From: Dyella psychrodurans | GTDB lineage: Bacteria; Pseudomonadota; Gammaproteobacteria; Xanthomonadales; Rhodanobacteraceae | DNA: 64,000 bases | Assembly (NCBI RefSeq): GCF_003363265.1 | Contig: NZ_QRBF01000003.1 | Span: 1 to 64,000, forward strand | Reading direction: 5' to 3' | In this document: piece after piece, positions 8,950 through 18,918 of the stretch | Position numbering within the stretch: position 1 is the first letter of the stretch | Layout of the letters: each line of letters begins with the position of its first letter | Program-made: the position numbers and the translations under genes | Notes under the pieces: model-generated | Seen by the model: only the letters and a program-made list of their open reading frames with translations | Told to the model about the DNA's origin: nothing | Databases searched by the model: none

Positions 8950-10305
8950 ATGGACTCCGCATCGAACACCGCCACGTCGCGCAACAACGCCGCTTTCGCA
9001 TTCATCTTTGTGACGGTGATGCTGGACATGCTGGCATTCGGCATCATCATCCCGGTGCTCCCGCACTTGATCGTGCAGCTGATCGGCGGAAGCATTGCAC
9101 GCGCGGCAGTGTGGACCAGCGCATTCGGCACGCTCTACATGCTGATGCAGTTCGTGTGCTCGCCGGTGCAGGGAACGTTGTCGGACCGCTTCGGCCGACG
9201 CTCTGTGATCCTGATTTCCAGCTTCGGACTGGGCGTCGACTTCATCGTGATGGCGATAACGCCCGTCTTGTGGCTGCTGTTTTTGGGCCGTGGCGTCTCC
9301 GGCATGTGCGCGGCGAGCTTCTCCACGGCGAACGCCTATATCGCCGATATCGTGCCGAAGGAAAAACGCGCGGCGGCTTTTGGCGCACTGGGCGCCGCGT
9401 TCGGCATCGGTTTCATCGTGGGCCCCGCGCTGGGCGGCTTCCTTGGCCACTTCAGCATCCGCCTGCCCTTCTGGGTGGCGGCGTGTCTGTCGCTGCTCAA
9501 TTTCTGCTATGGCTTCTTCGTGCTGCCGGAATCGCTGCCGCCGGAACGTCGCACCAAGCGCTTTGATTGGAGCCATGCCAATCCGTTCGGTGCACTGGTG
9601 TTGCTGCGTCGCTATCCGCAGGTATTCGCGTTCGCCGCGGTTTACTTCCTGATGAACCTCGCGCAGTTCTCGCTCAACTCCACCTACGTGCTTTATACCG
9701 ACTATCGTTACGGCTGGGGCCCGCAGGCCGTGGGCTACACGCTCGCGTTTGTTGGCTTGTGCAGCGGCCTGGTGCAGGCGGTGTTGGTGCGCCAGCTCAT
9801 GCCAAAGCTGGGCGAGAGCAAACTGATCATGATCGGCCTGCCGTTGTGCGTGGCCGGTTATATGTTCTTTGGTCTGTCGTCGACAGCGTGGCTTTTCCTG
9901 CTCGGCATTCCTTTCCTGTGCCTGGGTGGACTGGCGGGTCCGCCAGCGCAAGCCCTGATGACGCAACAAGTCGATCCGCACGAACAAGGCCGACTGCAAG
10001 GTGCGCTCACCAGTCTGGCGAGCCTCGCCGGCATTTTCGGACCGGCGCTTTTTGCGAATCTTTTTGCGCTCTTCATCAGCGATCACGCACCCGCGCATCT
10101 CCCGGGCATTTCTTTCGTGCTCGCCGCCTTGCTGCTGGTCGTTGCCGCGTTCATCGCCAACTATGCGATACGGCATATGCACCCTCATCATGCGACATCG
10201 CATGCCGACGGCGGGGCAGCGGCACTAGCCGCTGAACTCTCGCCGCTGGCAGGGACCGTCGCCCACGAACCTCTCCCCACCGATCAATCGGAGTCATCAC
10301 CATGA
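8950..10305 (+). CDS. MFS transporter, TetA-like (12 TM)
   Basis: 451 aa major facilitator of the DHA1/TetA-like type, a proton-driven exporter in the inner membrane. Twelve hydrophobic segments are visible. The loop 2-3 signature is [15 protein letters not shown], helix 1 carries [17 protein letters not shown], and helix 5 has the antiporter-like [19 protein letters not shown]. The start is set at the ATG at 8950, just before helix 1; the open frame from 8842 would add an unlikely tail. The stop overlaps the DUF1993 gene start by four bases. The substrate is unknown, so it should not be read as tetracycline resistance. Confidence 0.86.
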   Translation: MDSASNTATSRNNAAFAFIFVTVMLDMLAFGIIIPVLPHLIVQLIGGSIARAAVWTSAFGTLYMLMQFVCSPVQGTLSDRFGRRSVILISSFGLGVDFIVMAITPVLWLLFLGRGVSGMCAASFSTANAYIADIVPKEKRAAAFGALGAAFGIGFIVGPALGGFLGHFSIRLPFWVAACLSLLNFCYGFFVLPESLPPERRTKRFDWSHANPFGALVLLRRYPQVFAFAAVYFLMNLAQFSLNSTYVLYTDYRYGWGPQAVGYTLAFVGLCSGLVQAVLVRQLMPKLGESKLIMIGLPLCVAGYMFFGLSSTAWLFLLGIPFLCLGGLAGPPAQALMTQQVDPHEQGRLQGALTSLASLAGIFGPALFANLFALFISDHAPAHLPGISFVLAALLLVVAAFIANYAIRHMHPHHATSHADGGAAALAAELSPLAGTVAHEPLPTDQSESSP

Positions 10306-10808
10306 GTATTTCGATGTACCAAGTCGCCGTGCCGGTATTCCTGCGCGCGCTCACGAACCTGCATCACGTGCTGAAGCTCGGCCAGGCGCATGCCAAGGAA
10401 AGGAGCGTGGAAGATTCGGTGATGCTGCACACGCGCCTGATCCCCGACATGCTGCCCCTGGTGAAGCAGGTGCAGATCGCCACCGACATGGCCAAGAACG
10501 GCGCTGCACGCCTCGCCGGCGTCGATCCGTTGAAGTTCGAAGACAACGAAACGTCGTTCGACGAGCTGCACAACCGCATCGAACGCGCCATCGACTACAT
10601 CAAGAGCTTCAAGCCGGAACAGATCGACGGCAGTGAAACGCGTGCGATCACGCTGAAGACGCGCAACGGCGAGCAGCACTTCGAGGGCGATGCCTATCTG
10701 CTGCACTTCGTCATTCCGAACCTGTTCTTCCACTGCACCACGGCGTACGACATTCTGCGCGCCGCCGGCACGAACATTGGCAAGACGGATTTCATTGGTA
10801 AGGCGTAA
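10302..10808 (+). CDS. DUF1993 family protein (DinB-like fold)
   Basis: 168 aa, typical of DUF1993, which has the four-helix DinB-like fold. Recognisable blocks are the N-terminal MYQVAVPVFLRALTNLHHVLKLG, the central LIPDMLPLVKQVQIATD and the C-terminal LHFVIPNLFFHCTTAYDILRAAG. The histidines (LHHV, FHCT) sit where DinB-fold proteins bind metal, but no activity is established. The start overlaps the MFS gene by ATGA, so the two are probably translated together. It is followed at 10930 by an intrinsic terminator that would end this two-gene unit. Confidence 0.88.
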   Translation: MSISMYQVAVPVFLRALTNLHHVLKLGQAHAKERSVEDSVMLHTRLIPDMLPLVKQVQIATDMAKNGAARLAGVDPLKFEDNETSFDELHNRIERAIDYIKSFKPEQIDGSETRAITLKTRNGEQHFEGDAYLLHFVIPNLFFHCTTAYDILRAAGTNIGKTDFIGKA

Positions 10809-11207
10809 GGCTTTTCTTCGCGTGCAGGGCGAGGCAATCGCCCTGCATAGCATCTTCTGAGCTGTCGCCTCCGTTGCAGGCGCAGCGGGCGAACCGCCCC
10901 TCATCAAGCACAGCACACCTCGTACTCGTCCGCACTGCATCGCGCAGTAGCGGGCTTTTTTTGCGTCCTTCAAATTTCCTGGTCATCGCTTCCTCATCAA
11001 ATTAGGCGCAGTCCGATTGTTGCAAAAACGTCGGTCGCTTATTTGATCGTTACGGTTCGCAACAAATTTTCCTTCAGGGGGCGAGCCGTGAATCCGCGAC
11101 GATCACTTCGACAGCCATGCGTCATGGCCAGGGGTGACTTTCGCTTTTGTCATCCGTCGTTCGTTGTACCGCTAGGCGGCGAATGGCGATTCCAGGGAGA
11201 GAGCGCT
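10809..11207. other. 399-base intergenic region before the Oar-type receptor
   Basis: No gene is seen. It holds a perfect 10-bp inverted repeat at 10823-10847 (arms TGCAGGGCGA/TCGCCCTGCA, five-base loop) without a T tract, the terminator at 10930-10962, and then about 240 bases of lower-GC sequence that must contain the receptor promoter. An ATTGTTGC near 11020 and a GCAACAAAT near 11060 form a loosely spaced inverted pair that could be an operator. No clear -35/-10 pair was recognised. Confidence 0.5.
10930..10962 (+). terminator. Intrinsic terminator after the MFS/DUF1993 unit
   Basis: The stem CCGC-ACTGC/GCAGT-A-GCGG, with one bulged base and a short loop, is followed directly by GC and seven T residues. 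It lies about 120 bases after the DUF1993 stop codon. Confidence 0.75.
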
Positions 11208-14200
11208 TTGAAGACAGGAAATACTTTTAACTACTCATTGCTGGCGTTGGCATGTGCAACCGCGCTGGCGAGCACGAGTGTCTTTGCGCAGTCCACAACC
11301 GGAAGCATCGGTGGCCAGGCGCAACCAGGCGCAACAATCACTGCCACGAGCTCTACCGGCTTGGTTCGCAAAACTACCGTGGACAATTCGGGGCGCTATA
11401 GCTTTACCAATCTACCCCTTGGTGCCTACAGCGTCTCGCTTCAGCGAGACGGCGTGGTCGTTGATAAGCGCGACAACGTAAATATCGTTGTGAACTCAAA
11501 CACGGATGTGTCGTTCGCTTCTGCTTCGAATGCGAAGTCACTTAGTGTGGTCAGCGTCTCCGCCAATGCAATCCCACCCATTGACGTGACGACTGTGGAT
11601 TCGCGCACAGTTATAACGTCCAGAGAGCTCGCGCAGCTTCCGATCGCTCGCACCGCAGAGTCGATTGCCATGTTGGCACCGGGCGCTGTTGGTGGCAGCA
11701 GCTACTTCAGTGGTCCGACAGGCAATGCACTTGTTTCGTTTGGTGGTGCATCAGTCACTGAAAATGCCTATTACATTAATGGCTTCAACACGACAGACCC
11801 GCTTTCCGGTATGGGTGGCATCAGCCTGCCCTACGGTTCGATTGATCAGCAGGAAGTTTTCACTGGTGGCTACAGCGCCAAATACGGTCGTTCGGACGGC
11901 GGCGTTATCAACCAGGTCGGCATGCGTGGCACCAATCAGTGGCATTTCGGTGCGCAGGTCTTGTGGGAGCCCAGTTTCCTTGCGTCCAACCCCAGGAACG
12001 TCTACTACCCCAATGCGGCACTTCCTGCAGGTTATGGTTACCAAAACCCCGCGCTAGCCGGCTCTCTGTACCGTTCGCGTAAGGACAATACGGCCACGCA
12101 CACGGTTTACAGCTTCTATCTCGGCGGCCCGCTGATCAAAGACAAGCTTTTCCTTTTCGCATCGGCCGAAGCTGAGAAGAGAGACGGTTTGTCGACTTCT
12201 TCATCTGCTTCATCTCAACCCTACAATGACCGTTACAGTTACAGCCTTCCCAAGCACTACCTCAAGCTGGACTGGAACATCAACGACAGCAATATTCTCG
12301 AGTTCACCAATATATCGAACAAAGAATCCTATAGTGGCAGCTTGTATGCGTACGATTACGACACCCGCTCGCAAGGTCCGCTGTTTGGTTATGACACATC
12401 GACCAAGACGGGTTCTGATATCTATATTGGCAAGTACACCAGTTACATCACCGATGACCTGACCTTTTCGGCCACCTACGGCAAGACCAAGGTCATGGAT
12501 TACAGCCAGATCCCAGGTGCCGACCCAACGCTGCCTTATCTCGGCGGTGTGGTGAATCAGGATCCGAGCATTACCGGAGGTGCCCCCATCACCAACGGCA
12601 TCACTACGCCATATGTAAAGTCGCCTAATGCCGGAAGCAGCAGCCATGGACTGCGCCTCGATCTCGAATACAAACTGGGAGACCACACGCTTTCCGCGGG
12701 CATCGACAACATAACCACTTCATCGACTGACGAAGGCCAACAGGTATTCGGACCTGCCTATGCATGGCTCTATGGCAAGGCCAGCAGGCCAAATACCCCG
12801 CTGAATCCGGCTTTTGGCGTTGGCGCACCAGGAGGCAACGGTTATTACGTTCGCAGGTACATCTTCACCACAACGACCAGCATGTCGGTGGGTCAAACCG
12901 CACAATACCTGGAAGATCGTTGGCAGGTGAATGACCGCTGGTTGCTGAGCATCGGGCTTCGCAACGACCAGTTCAGCAACTACAACAACCTCCATCAAGC
13001 ATTCGTGCACAACACGAATCAATGGGCGCCGCGCCTTGGATTCAGCTGGGACGTACTAGGCGATTCCACGTTCAAGGTATTCGGCAACCTGGGACGTTAT
13101 TACCTTGCATTGCCCAATAGCGTGGCTGAACGCGCTGCAGGCCCTTCCACCTATACCAATGAGTATTTCACCTATACGGGCATTAACCCGACCACCGGCG
13201 CACCGACTGGCCTAACTGCTATCGGACCAGGCCCAATCTCTTCCAATGGCGAGTATGGACAAACGCCGGATCCCAAAACGGTCACCGCGATCGATCTTCG
13301 CTCGCAATATCAGGACGAAGCCATCTTAGGTTTCACCAAGATGCTTGGCAGCAAATGGATGTATGGCGCCAAAGTCACCGTGCGCAAGCTGCAAACCGAC
13401 ATTGACGACGTTTGCGACGATGATGCCGTGGCAAGAAAGGCCGTTGCGTCGGGAATCAATCCGGACAGCATCGTATTTCCGAACAGCTGCTTGATCTTCA
13501 ATCCCGGCAAGACCAACACATTCCTGTTGGCCAATGCTGATGGAAATGGCTACTCCAAAGTCACCATGACGACCCAAGATTGGGGTTTCACCGAAGGAGC
13601 AAAGCGTAAGTACTACGCGCTTGATCTGTTCCTGGAGCATCCGTTCGATGGTAAGTGGCAAGCCCGCATCGACTACACATTCTCGCGTAGTTATGGCAAC
13701 ACGGAAGGTCAGGTGCTTTCCACCATCGGTCAGGATGACGTTGCCAAGTCGCAGGACTGGGACTTCTGGCAGCTCATGGAAAACAGCAACGGGGTTCTGT
13801 CTAACGATCGCACCCATGTGCTGAAAGCCCGAGGTGCGTACCAAATCTCACCAGAATGGATGATTTCCGGTTCGCTGCAAATCGCGTCTGGCGCACCCAG
13901 AGTGTGCATGGGTTACTACGGGACTGACGAGTCCGATCCCGTGCTTTACGGTTCCGCGTACCATTACTGCGCTGGCAATCCAACACCGCTCGGTAGTCTG
14001 GGAAGGTTGCCATGGACGAAACAGCTCAATCTGGGCGTGACCTATCGACCACCGTTTGCGGACAAGAAGCTCGCGTTCAGCCTCGATGTTTTCAATGTGC
14101 TGAACGAACGCAACCCCACGGTACTCGACGCAACCTACGAAACCGCTCCCTATACGGTTTCCAACACCTATGGGATGCCGTTGTATCTGGAGGCCCCGCG

Positions 14201-14234
14201 CTACGTTCGACTCTCGGCTACGTACGACTTCTAA
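11208..14234 (+). CDS. TonB-dependent receptor, Oar-like with carboxypeptidase-regulatory N-domain
   Basis: Outer membrane receptor of about 1008 aa. The TTG at 11208 is chosen because AGGGAGAG stands six bases before it and it gives an immediate signal peptide (MKTGNTFNYSLLALACATALASTSVFA); the open frame upstream to 11043 has neither. Residues about 30-110 form a CarboxypepD_reg-like Ig domain (GQAQPGATITATSSTGL to LPLGAYSVSLQRDG). A plug with ENAYYINGFNTTDPLSG and GGYSAKYGRSDGGVINQV follows, then a large beta barrel ending in YVRLSATYDF. This is the Oar-type architecture, whose ligands are poorly known. GC and codon use look lower than the neighbours. It stands alone between terminators. 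Confidence 0.9.
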   Translation: MKTGNTFNYSLLALACATALASTSVFAQSTTGSIGGQAQPGATITATSSTGLVRKTTVDNSGRYSFTNLPLGAYSVSLQRDGVVVDKRDNVNIVVNSNTDVSFASASNAKSLSVVSVSANAIPPIDVTTVDSRTVITSRELAQLPIARTAESIAMLAPGAVGGSSYFSGPTGNALVSFGGASVTENAYYINGFNTTDPLSGMGGISLPYGSIDQQEVFTGGYSAKYGRSDGGVINQVGMRGTNQWHFGAQVLWEPSFLASNPRNVYYPNAALPAGYGYQNPALAGSLYRSRKDNTATHTVYSFYLGGPLIKDKLFLFASAEAEKRDGLSTSSSASSQPYNDRYSYSLPKHYLKLDWNINDSNILEFTNISNKESYSGSLYAYDYDTRSQGPLFGYDTSTKTGSDIYIGKYTSYITDDLTFSATYGKTKVMDYSQIPGADPTLPYLGGVVNQDPSITGGAPITNGITTPYVKSPNAGSSSHGLRLDLEYKLGDHTLSAGIDNITTSSTDEGQQVFGPAYAWLYGKASRPNTPLNPAFGVGAPGGNGYYVRRYIFTTTTSMSVGQTAQYLEDRWQVNDRWLLSIGLRNDQFSNYNNLHQAFVHNTNQWAPRLGFSWDVLGDSTFKVFGNLGRYYLALPNSVAERAAGPSTYTNEYFTYTGINPTTGAPTGLTAIGPGPISSNGEYGQTPDPKTVTAIDLRSQYQDEAILGFTKMLGSKWMYGAKVTVRKLQTDIDDVCDDDAVARKAVASGINPDSIVFPNSCLIFNPGKTNTFLLANADGNGYSKVTMTTQDWGFTEGAKRKYYALDLFLEHPFDGKWQARIDYTFSRSYGNTEGQVLSTIGQDDVAKSQDWDFWQLMENSNGVLSNDRTHVLKARGAYQISPEWMISGSLQIASGAPRVCMGYYGTDESDPVLYGSAYHYCAGNPTPLGSLGRLPWTKQLNLGVTYRPPFADKKLAFSLDVFNVLNERNPTVLDATYETAPYTVSNTYGMPLYLEAPRYVRLSATYDF

Positions 14235-14306
14235 TCCGCGGCTTGAACTGATAGCCAGCGTTTTAACGCTGAATAATGCATAAGATTGTTGTTTTTTACC
14301 CAGCCT

Positions 14307-14335
14307 GGGGCCGGCATTGCCGGCCCCCTTTTTTT
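14307..14335 (+). terminator. Strong intrinsic terminator of the Oar-like receptor
   Basis: A perfect 9-bp stem GGGGCCGGC/GCCGGCCCC with a three-base loop, then C and seven T. It begins about 70 bases after the receptor stop. Confidence 0.9.
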
Positions 14336-14424
14336 ATTGCTGCGACTTGCATTTCGCAGCGGTGGGCTTGCCATAGAATTCACTGAACCGCATATAGCAC
14401 GTACCCAGCTACCCGAGGCCAAAT

Positions 14425-15078
14425 ATGGCTGACACCAAACATCTCAAAATCGATTTCGTTTCCGACGTCGTCTGCCCCTGGTGCGCCATTGGCCTGAAGT
14501 CACTTGAGCAGGCGCTGCAGCGGCTGGATGGACAGGTCACCGCCGATCTTCATTTCCAGCCCTTCGAGCTGAATCCCGACATGATTCCAGGCGGCGAGGA
14601 CGTGGTCGAACACCTCACTCGCAAATACGGCAGTACGCCGGAGCAGATGCTCAAGAACCAGGAGGGCATCCGCCAGCGCGGGGCGTCGGTCGGCTTTACC
14701 TTCAACATGGGCAAGCGCAGCCGCATCTACAACACCTTCGATGCCCATCGCCTGCTGCACTGGGCTGAACTCGAAGGGCGGCAAGGCGCGCTGAAACTGG
14801 CGCTGATGGAAGCCTATTTCGCCAAGGGCGAGGATGTGGGCTCCCATGATGTCCTGGCGCGGGTCGCCGGCGAGGTGGGCCTGGATGCCGCGAAGGCTCG
14901 CGAGGTGCTCGACAGCGGGCGCTACGCGGAGGAAGTCCGGGCGCAGGAGCGCTTCTTCCAGGAACAGGGCATTCGGGCCGTGCCGTCGGTCATCGTCAAC
15001 GGGCGCTACCTGATCCAGGGCGGCCAGCCTCCCGAAGTCTTCGAGCAAACCTTGCGGCAGATCGCGGCCGAGGCCTGA
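14425..15078 (+). CDS. DsbA family oxidoreductase, FrnE-like
   Basis: 217 aa thioredoxin-fold protein with the active-site pair Cys17-Pro-Trp-Cys20 (DVVCPWCAIG), a helical insertion, and the cis-Pro segment GIRAVPSVIVNGRYLIQGGQPPEVF near the C-terminus. This matches the cytoplasmic FrnE/YwbO group of dithiol isomerases rather than periplasmic DsbA, because no signal peptide precedes it. The motif FNMGKRSRIYNTFDAHRLLHWA is typical of the group. The function is probably disulfide exchange under oxidative stress, with an unknown partner. The following flavoprotein gene starts 92 bases downstream. Confidence 0.9.
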   Translation: MADTKHLKIDFVSDVVCPWCAIGLKSLEQALQRLDGQVTADLHFQPFELNPDMIPGGEDVVEHLTRKYGSTPEQMLKNQEGIRQRGASVGFTFNMGKRSRIYNTFDAHRLLHWAELEGRQGALKLALMEAYFAKGEDVGSHDVLARVAGEVGLDAAKAREVLDSGRYAEEVRAQERFFQEQGIRAVPSVIVNGRYLIQGGQPPEVFEQTLRQIAAEA

Positions 15079-15170
15079 ACAGGCTCTTTGGACCCGCCGC
15101 TGCCGGGCGCGGCCCGCAGCGGCGCCGGGCGACGTGAGACAATGGCGCGTCCCGTTCCGCCCCGCGCCGC

Positions 15171-16826
15171 ATGCTTCGACTTACCGATATCACCCTTCCG
15201 CTGGACCACCCCGAAGAGGCACTGGCGACGGCCATCCGTCACCGGCTTCACGTCGGTGCGCAGGCGATTCGCAGCTATACGGTATTCCGGCGCGGCCACG
15301 ATGCGCGCCGGCGCGGCGCCATCCAGTTGATCTACACGCTGGATGTGGATGTCGCCGACGAAGCGAAACTGCTTCAGCGCTTCGCCGATGATCAGCATGT
15401 GCGCCCTACGCCGGACACGAATTACCAATTCGTGGCGCAGGCACCCGCGAACATGGCGCATCGGCCCGTGGTGATCGGCCTGGGGCCTTGCGGCCTCTTC
15501 GCCGGCTTGATCCTGGCGCAGATGGGTTTTCGCCCGATCATCCTCGAGCGCGGCAAGGCCGTGCGCGAGCGCACCAAGGACACCTGGGATCTCTGGCGCA
15601 AGCGCAACTTGCATCCGGAATCGAATGTGCAGTTCGGCGAAGGTGGGGCGGGCACGTTCTCCGACGGCAAGCTCTACAGCCAGATTTCCGATTCGAAGCA
15701 TTACGGACGCAAGGTGCTGACCGAGTTCGTCAAAGCCGGCGCGCCGGAAGAAATCATCTATGTCAGCAAGCCCCACATCGGCACCTTTCGCCTGGTGACG
15801 ATGGTGGAGAACATGCGCAACACCATCGAGTCGCTGGGCGGCGAGATCCGCTTTGAGCATCGCGTCGATGACATCAAGGTCGAAACCGATGCGGATGGCG
15901 TACGACATGTTCGCGGCGTCGTGTTGGCAAGTGGCGAAGAAATCCGCACCGATCATGTCGTACTCGCGCTGGGCCATAGCGCGCGCGATACCTTCGAGAT
16001 GCTGCACAAGCGCGGCGTTTATCTGGAAGCCAAACCGTTCTCGATCGGTTTTCGCGTCGAACATCCGCAATCGATGATCGACCGCGCGCGCTTCGGTCCG
16101 CAGGCAGGTCATCCCCTGCTCGGCGCGGCCGATTACAAGCTGGTGCATCACTGCCGCAACGGACGCTCGGTCTACAGTTTCTGCATGTGCCCGGGCGGCA
16201 CGGTCGTCGCGGCTGCCAGCGAGCCGGGGCGTGTCGTCACCAATGGCATGAGCCAGTATTCGCGCAACGAACGCAACGCGAATGCCGCGATCGTCGTGGG
16301 CATCGAGCCGTCGGATTTCGCTCCCTATGACGGCAGCGGCAGTCCGCTTGCCGGTATTGCCTTGCAGCGACATTGGGAAAGTCGCGCGTTCGAACTGGGT
16401 GGTGGCACGTATGAAGCACCGGGACAGCTGGTCGGCGATTTCATCGCGGGACGTCCCTCGCAAGCGTTCGGCGACATCCTGCCCTCGTACAAGCCGGGCG
16501 TGCATTTGACCGACCTCGCGCACGCGATTCCCGACTATGCGGTCGAAGCCATCCGCGAAGCGATGCCCGCATTCGATCGGAAGATAAAGGGCTTTGCGCG
16601 TCACGACGCCATCTTCACCGGTGTGGAAACACGCACCTCGTCGCCTGTGCGCGTGCGCCGCAACGATGACGACCTGCAGAGCCGCAATACGCGCGGACTG
16701 TTCCCCGCCGGCGAAGGCGCAGGTTACGCAGGTGGCATTCTCTCCGCAGGTGTGGACGGCATCCGCGTGGCGGAAGCAGTGGCTTTGAGCATCGCTGCGA
16801 TGCATCCGATGTCGCATGCTCACTGA
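15171..16826 (+). CDS. FAD-dependent dehydrogenase (COG2509 family)
   Basis: 551 aa flavoprotein. An N-terminal extension (about 1-95, LRLTDITLPLDHPEEAL and RRGAIQLIYTLDVDV) precedes the dinucleotide fold VVIGLGPCGLFAGL, which binds FAD. VQFGEGGAGTFSDGKLYS and the C-terminal LFPAGEGAGYAGGILSAGVDGIRVAEA are the family hallmarks. The group is conserved but its substrate is unknown. The gene overlaps dinG by 11 bases. A 614-codon open frame on the opposite strand is a GC-driven shadow. Confidence 0.9.
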   Translation: MLRLTDITLPLDHPEEALATAIRHRLHVGAQAIRSYTVFRRGHDARRRGAIQLIYTLDVDVADEAKLLQRFADDQHVRPTPDTNYQFVAQAPANMAHRPVVIGLGPCGLFAGLILAQMGFRPIILERGKAVRERTKDTWDLWRKRNLHPESNVQFGEGGAGTFSDGKLYSQISDSKHYGRKVLTEFVKAGAPEEIIYVSKPHIGTFRLVTMVENMRNTIESLGGEIRFEHRVDDIKVETDADGVRHVRGVVLASGEEIRTDHVVLALGHSARDTFEMLHKRGVYLEAKPFSIGFRVEHPQSMIDRARFGPQAGHPLLGAADYKLVHHCRNGRSVYSFCMCPGGTVVAAASEPGRVVTNGMSQYSRNERNANAAIVVGIEPSDFAPYDGSGSPLAGIALQRHWESRAFELGGGTYEAPGQLVGDFIAGRPSQAFGDILPSYKPGVHLTDLAHAIPDYAVEAIREAMPAFDRKIKGFARHDAIFTGVETRTSSPVRVRRNDDDLQSRNTRGLFPAGEGAGYAGGILSAGVDGIRVAEAVALSIAAMHPMSHAH

Positions 16827-18918
16827 CACCCTCAAAGACGACATCCGCAATGCCTACGCGCGCATCAAGGACGGGCTGCCCGGCTTCCGCGCTCGCCCTG
16901 CGCAGACGCGGATGATCGCGGAAGTCGCACGGGCGCTATCCCAGTCGGGCGGCGCAGCTGCCATCGAAGCACCCACCGGCACCGGTAAGTCGATGGCGTA
17001 TCTGATCGCAGGCATGGAAGTGGCGCGTGCGCAGAAAAAGAAATTATTGATCGCCACCGCGACGATCGCATTGCAGGAACAGCTGGTCGAGCGCGACATT
17101 CCGCTTTATCTGAAACTCAATGGCAGCCATGCGAAAGTAGCGCTGGCGAAGGGACGCGGCCGTTATCTGTGCCCGCGCAATCTGCGCATGGCGGGCGGCA
17201 GTCTTGGCGACAGCGGCCAGATGGGACTCGGTTTCGACGCAGATCTTGCGCTGTGGAGCAAGCCGCCGGCCGAACGCGACAAGCAAGTGCTGCGCAAACT
17301 CACCGACACCTTCGATCGCAACGAATGGAACGGCGACATGGATGCCGCGCCCGAAACGCCCGGCGATATGTTGCGCGGCATGATCACCACCAGCGCCGGC
17401 GGATGCACCGGGCGGCGCTGCGCGCAATTCATGGCCTGTCCGTTCTTCGCCGCGCGCCGCGCGGTGGCGGATGCGGACATCATCGTCGCCAATCAGGATC
17501 TGGTGCTGTCCGATCTCACCATGCCGGGCGGCGACGACAACTGGGGCGGCGTGATTCTCCCCAAGCCGGACGACACGCTATACGTGTTCGACGAAGCGCA
17601 CCACATGCCAGGCAAGACGATCGATCGCGGAGCCTCCGATGTATCGCTCGGCACGGCGACGCGCCAGATCAGCCGCCTCACGCGCCAGGTGCACGCCGCC
17701 TATTCACTGACCGACAAGGAAGTGATCGGCAAGCTCTCGCTCGATGCGGGCGACGAGAAACTGCAGGCGCTCAGCGACGCGCTCGAAGAGCTCGAAAAGG
17801 AAATCCGCCAGTCGTGGCTGCCCGATCCCGCGGAAACCGAGCCCATGTATCGCGGTTCGCTGGGGCAGTTGCCGGAAACGTGGATGCAACATGCGTCCTT
17901 GTTGTACATCGCCACCGCCGAAGTCCAGCGCTGGCTCACCGCCGTTCGTCGCACCGTCACCGAAATGAGCGAAGGCGGTCCCACTCAGGAAGCCTTGTCG
18001 CGCGAGCTGGGGATGGCACTGGAACGCATCGACCGGCAAGTGCGCACCTGGCTTGCATGGTCCACGGACGATCCCGAACATGCGCCGCCGCTCGCGCGCT
18101 GGGTCACGCTTTCCCACGATCAGCAACTTGTCTGTCACGCTTCTGCCGTGTCCGCGGGCGCATTGTTGCGCACGATACTCTGGGACAACGCCAGTGCTGC
18201 GATCATGACCTCCGCCACCCTGAGTGCCGGCGGCAACTTCCGCGGCTTCGCCGATGCCGTGGGTTTGCCGGACGACGCCATCACCATCAGCCTGCCCTCG
18301 CCGTTCGATCTCGGCGCCCAGGCGCGCCTTGAAGTGCCTGCGATAGACGCACTACCCGATGCGCGCGAACAACACGCACAGGCCGTCACCGATTGGCTCG
18401 CCGAACATCTGGACTGGGATGCCGGCAACCTCGTGCTTTTCACTTCGCGCGCCAAGCTCGAGCGGGTGTTGCAACGCTTGCCGATCGATAAGGTGCGCAA
18501 GGTTCGCGCACAAGGTTCGCTCGGGAAGACGCAGCTGATTGCCGAGCATGTCGCGGCTATCGAAGCCGGCAAAGGCAGCACGTTGTTCGGTCTCGCATCC
18601 TTCGGCGAAGGTCTCGATTTGCCCGGCAAACTGTGCGAAACCGTCGTCATCACACAGTTGCCGTTCGCCGTGCCCACCGATCCCGTGGGCGCCACCTATG
18701 CCGAATGGCTGGAATCGCGCGGACGCAATCCGTTCCTGGAAGTCGCCGTACCGGAAGCAACGCGACTGCTCACGCAATACTGCGGCCGCCTGATTCGCAG
18801 CGAAACGGATCACGGCCGCATCGTATTGCTCGACCGGCGCGTCGTGACTCGACACTACGGCAGCCAGATGTTGAAAGCACTGCCTCCTTTCCAACGTGTC
18901 ATCGAGCGCACCGCATGA
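16816..18918 (+). CDS. dinG: ATP-dependent DNA helicase DinG
   Basis: XPD-like superfamily 2 helicase that unwinds R-loops, D-loops and G-quadruplexes. 700 aa, compared with 716 in E. coli. Walker A is EAPTGTGKSMAYLIAG, Walker B is FDEAHHMPGK (DEAH). The iron-sulfur ligands are visible as a Cys in RYLCPRNLRM and the cluster GCTGRRCAQFMACPFF. Late motifs are VLFTSRAKLERVL and YCGRLIRSETDHGRIVLLDRR. It overlaps its upstream neighbour by 11 bases and its downstream neighbour by four. No LexA-type box is evident, because the start lies inside the preceding gene. Confidence 0.93.
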   Translation: MLTDTLKDDIRNAYARIKDGLPGFRARPAQTRMIAEVARALSQSGGAAAIEAPTGTGKSMAYLIAGMEVARAQKKKLLIATATIALQEQLVERDIPLYLKLNGSHAKVALAKGRGRYLCPRNLRMAGGSLGDSGQMGLGFDADLALWSKPPAERDKQVLRKLTDTFDRNEWNGDMDAAPETPGDMLRGMITTSAGGCTGRRCAQFMACPFFAARRAVADADIIVANQDLVLSDLTMPGGDDNWGGVILPKPDDTLYVFDEAHHMPGKTIDRGASDVSLGTATRQISRLTRQVHAAYSLTDKEVIGKLSLDAGDEKLQALSDALEELEKEIRQSWLPDPAETEPMYRGSLGQLPETWMQHASLLYIATAEVQRWLTAVRRTVTEMSEGGPTQEALSRELGMALERIDRQVRTWLAWSTDDPEHAPPLARWVTLSHDQQLVCHASAVSAGALLRTILWDNASAAIMTSATLSAGGNFRGFADAVGLPDDAITISLPSPFDLGAQARLEVPAIDALPDAREQHAQAVTDWLAEHLDWDAGNLVLFTSRAKLERVLQRLPIDKVRKVRAQGSLGKTQLIAEHVAAIEAGKGSTLFGLASFGEGLDLPGKLCETVVITQLPFAVPTDPVGATYAEWLESRGRNPFLEVAVPEATRLLTQYCGRLIRSETDHGRIVLLDRRVVTRHYGSQMLKALPPFQRVIERTA

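Noticed and set aside
8875-10203. 442-codon minus-strand frame opposite the MFS gene
   Set aside because: Charged, Gln/His/Arg-rich shadow of hydrophobic codons, not a protein family I know.
8950-10305. Tetracycline resistance gene
   Set aside because: Only general TetA-like MFS features are present; no evidence for this drug.
10823-10847. Terminator at the 10-bp inverted repeat after the DUF1993 gene
   Set aside because: The stem is perfect but no T tract follows on either strand; the better terminator is at 10930.
15006-16850. 614-codon open frame antisense to the COG2509 flavoprotein gene
   Set aside because: No recognisable domain; Arg/Ala/His-rich composition typical of a GC-driven shadow, while the plus-strand frame carries clear family motifs.
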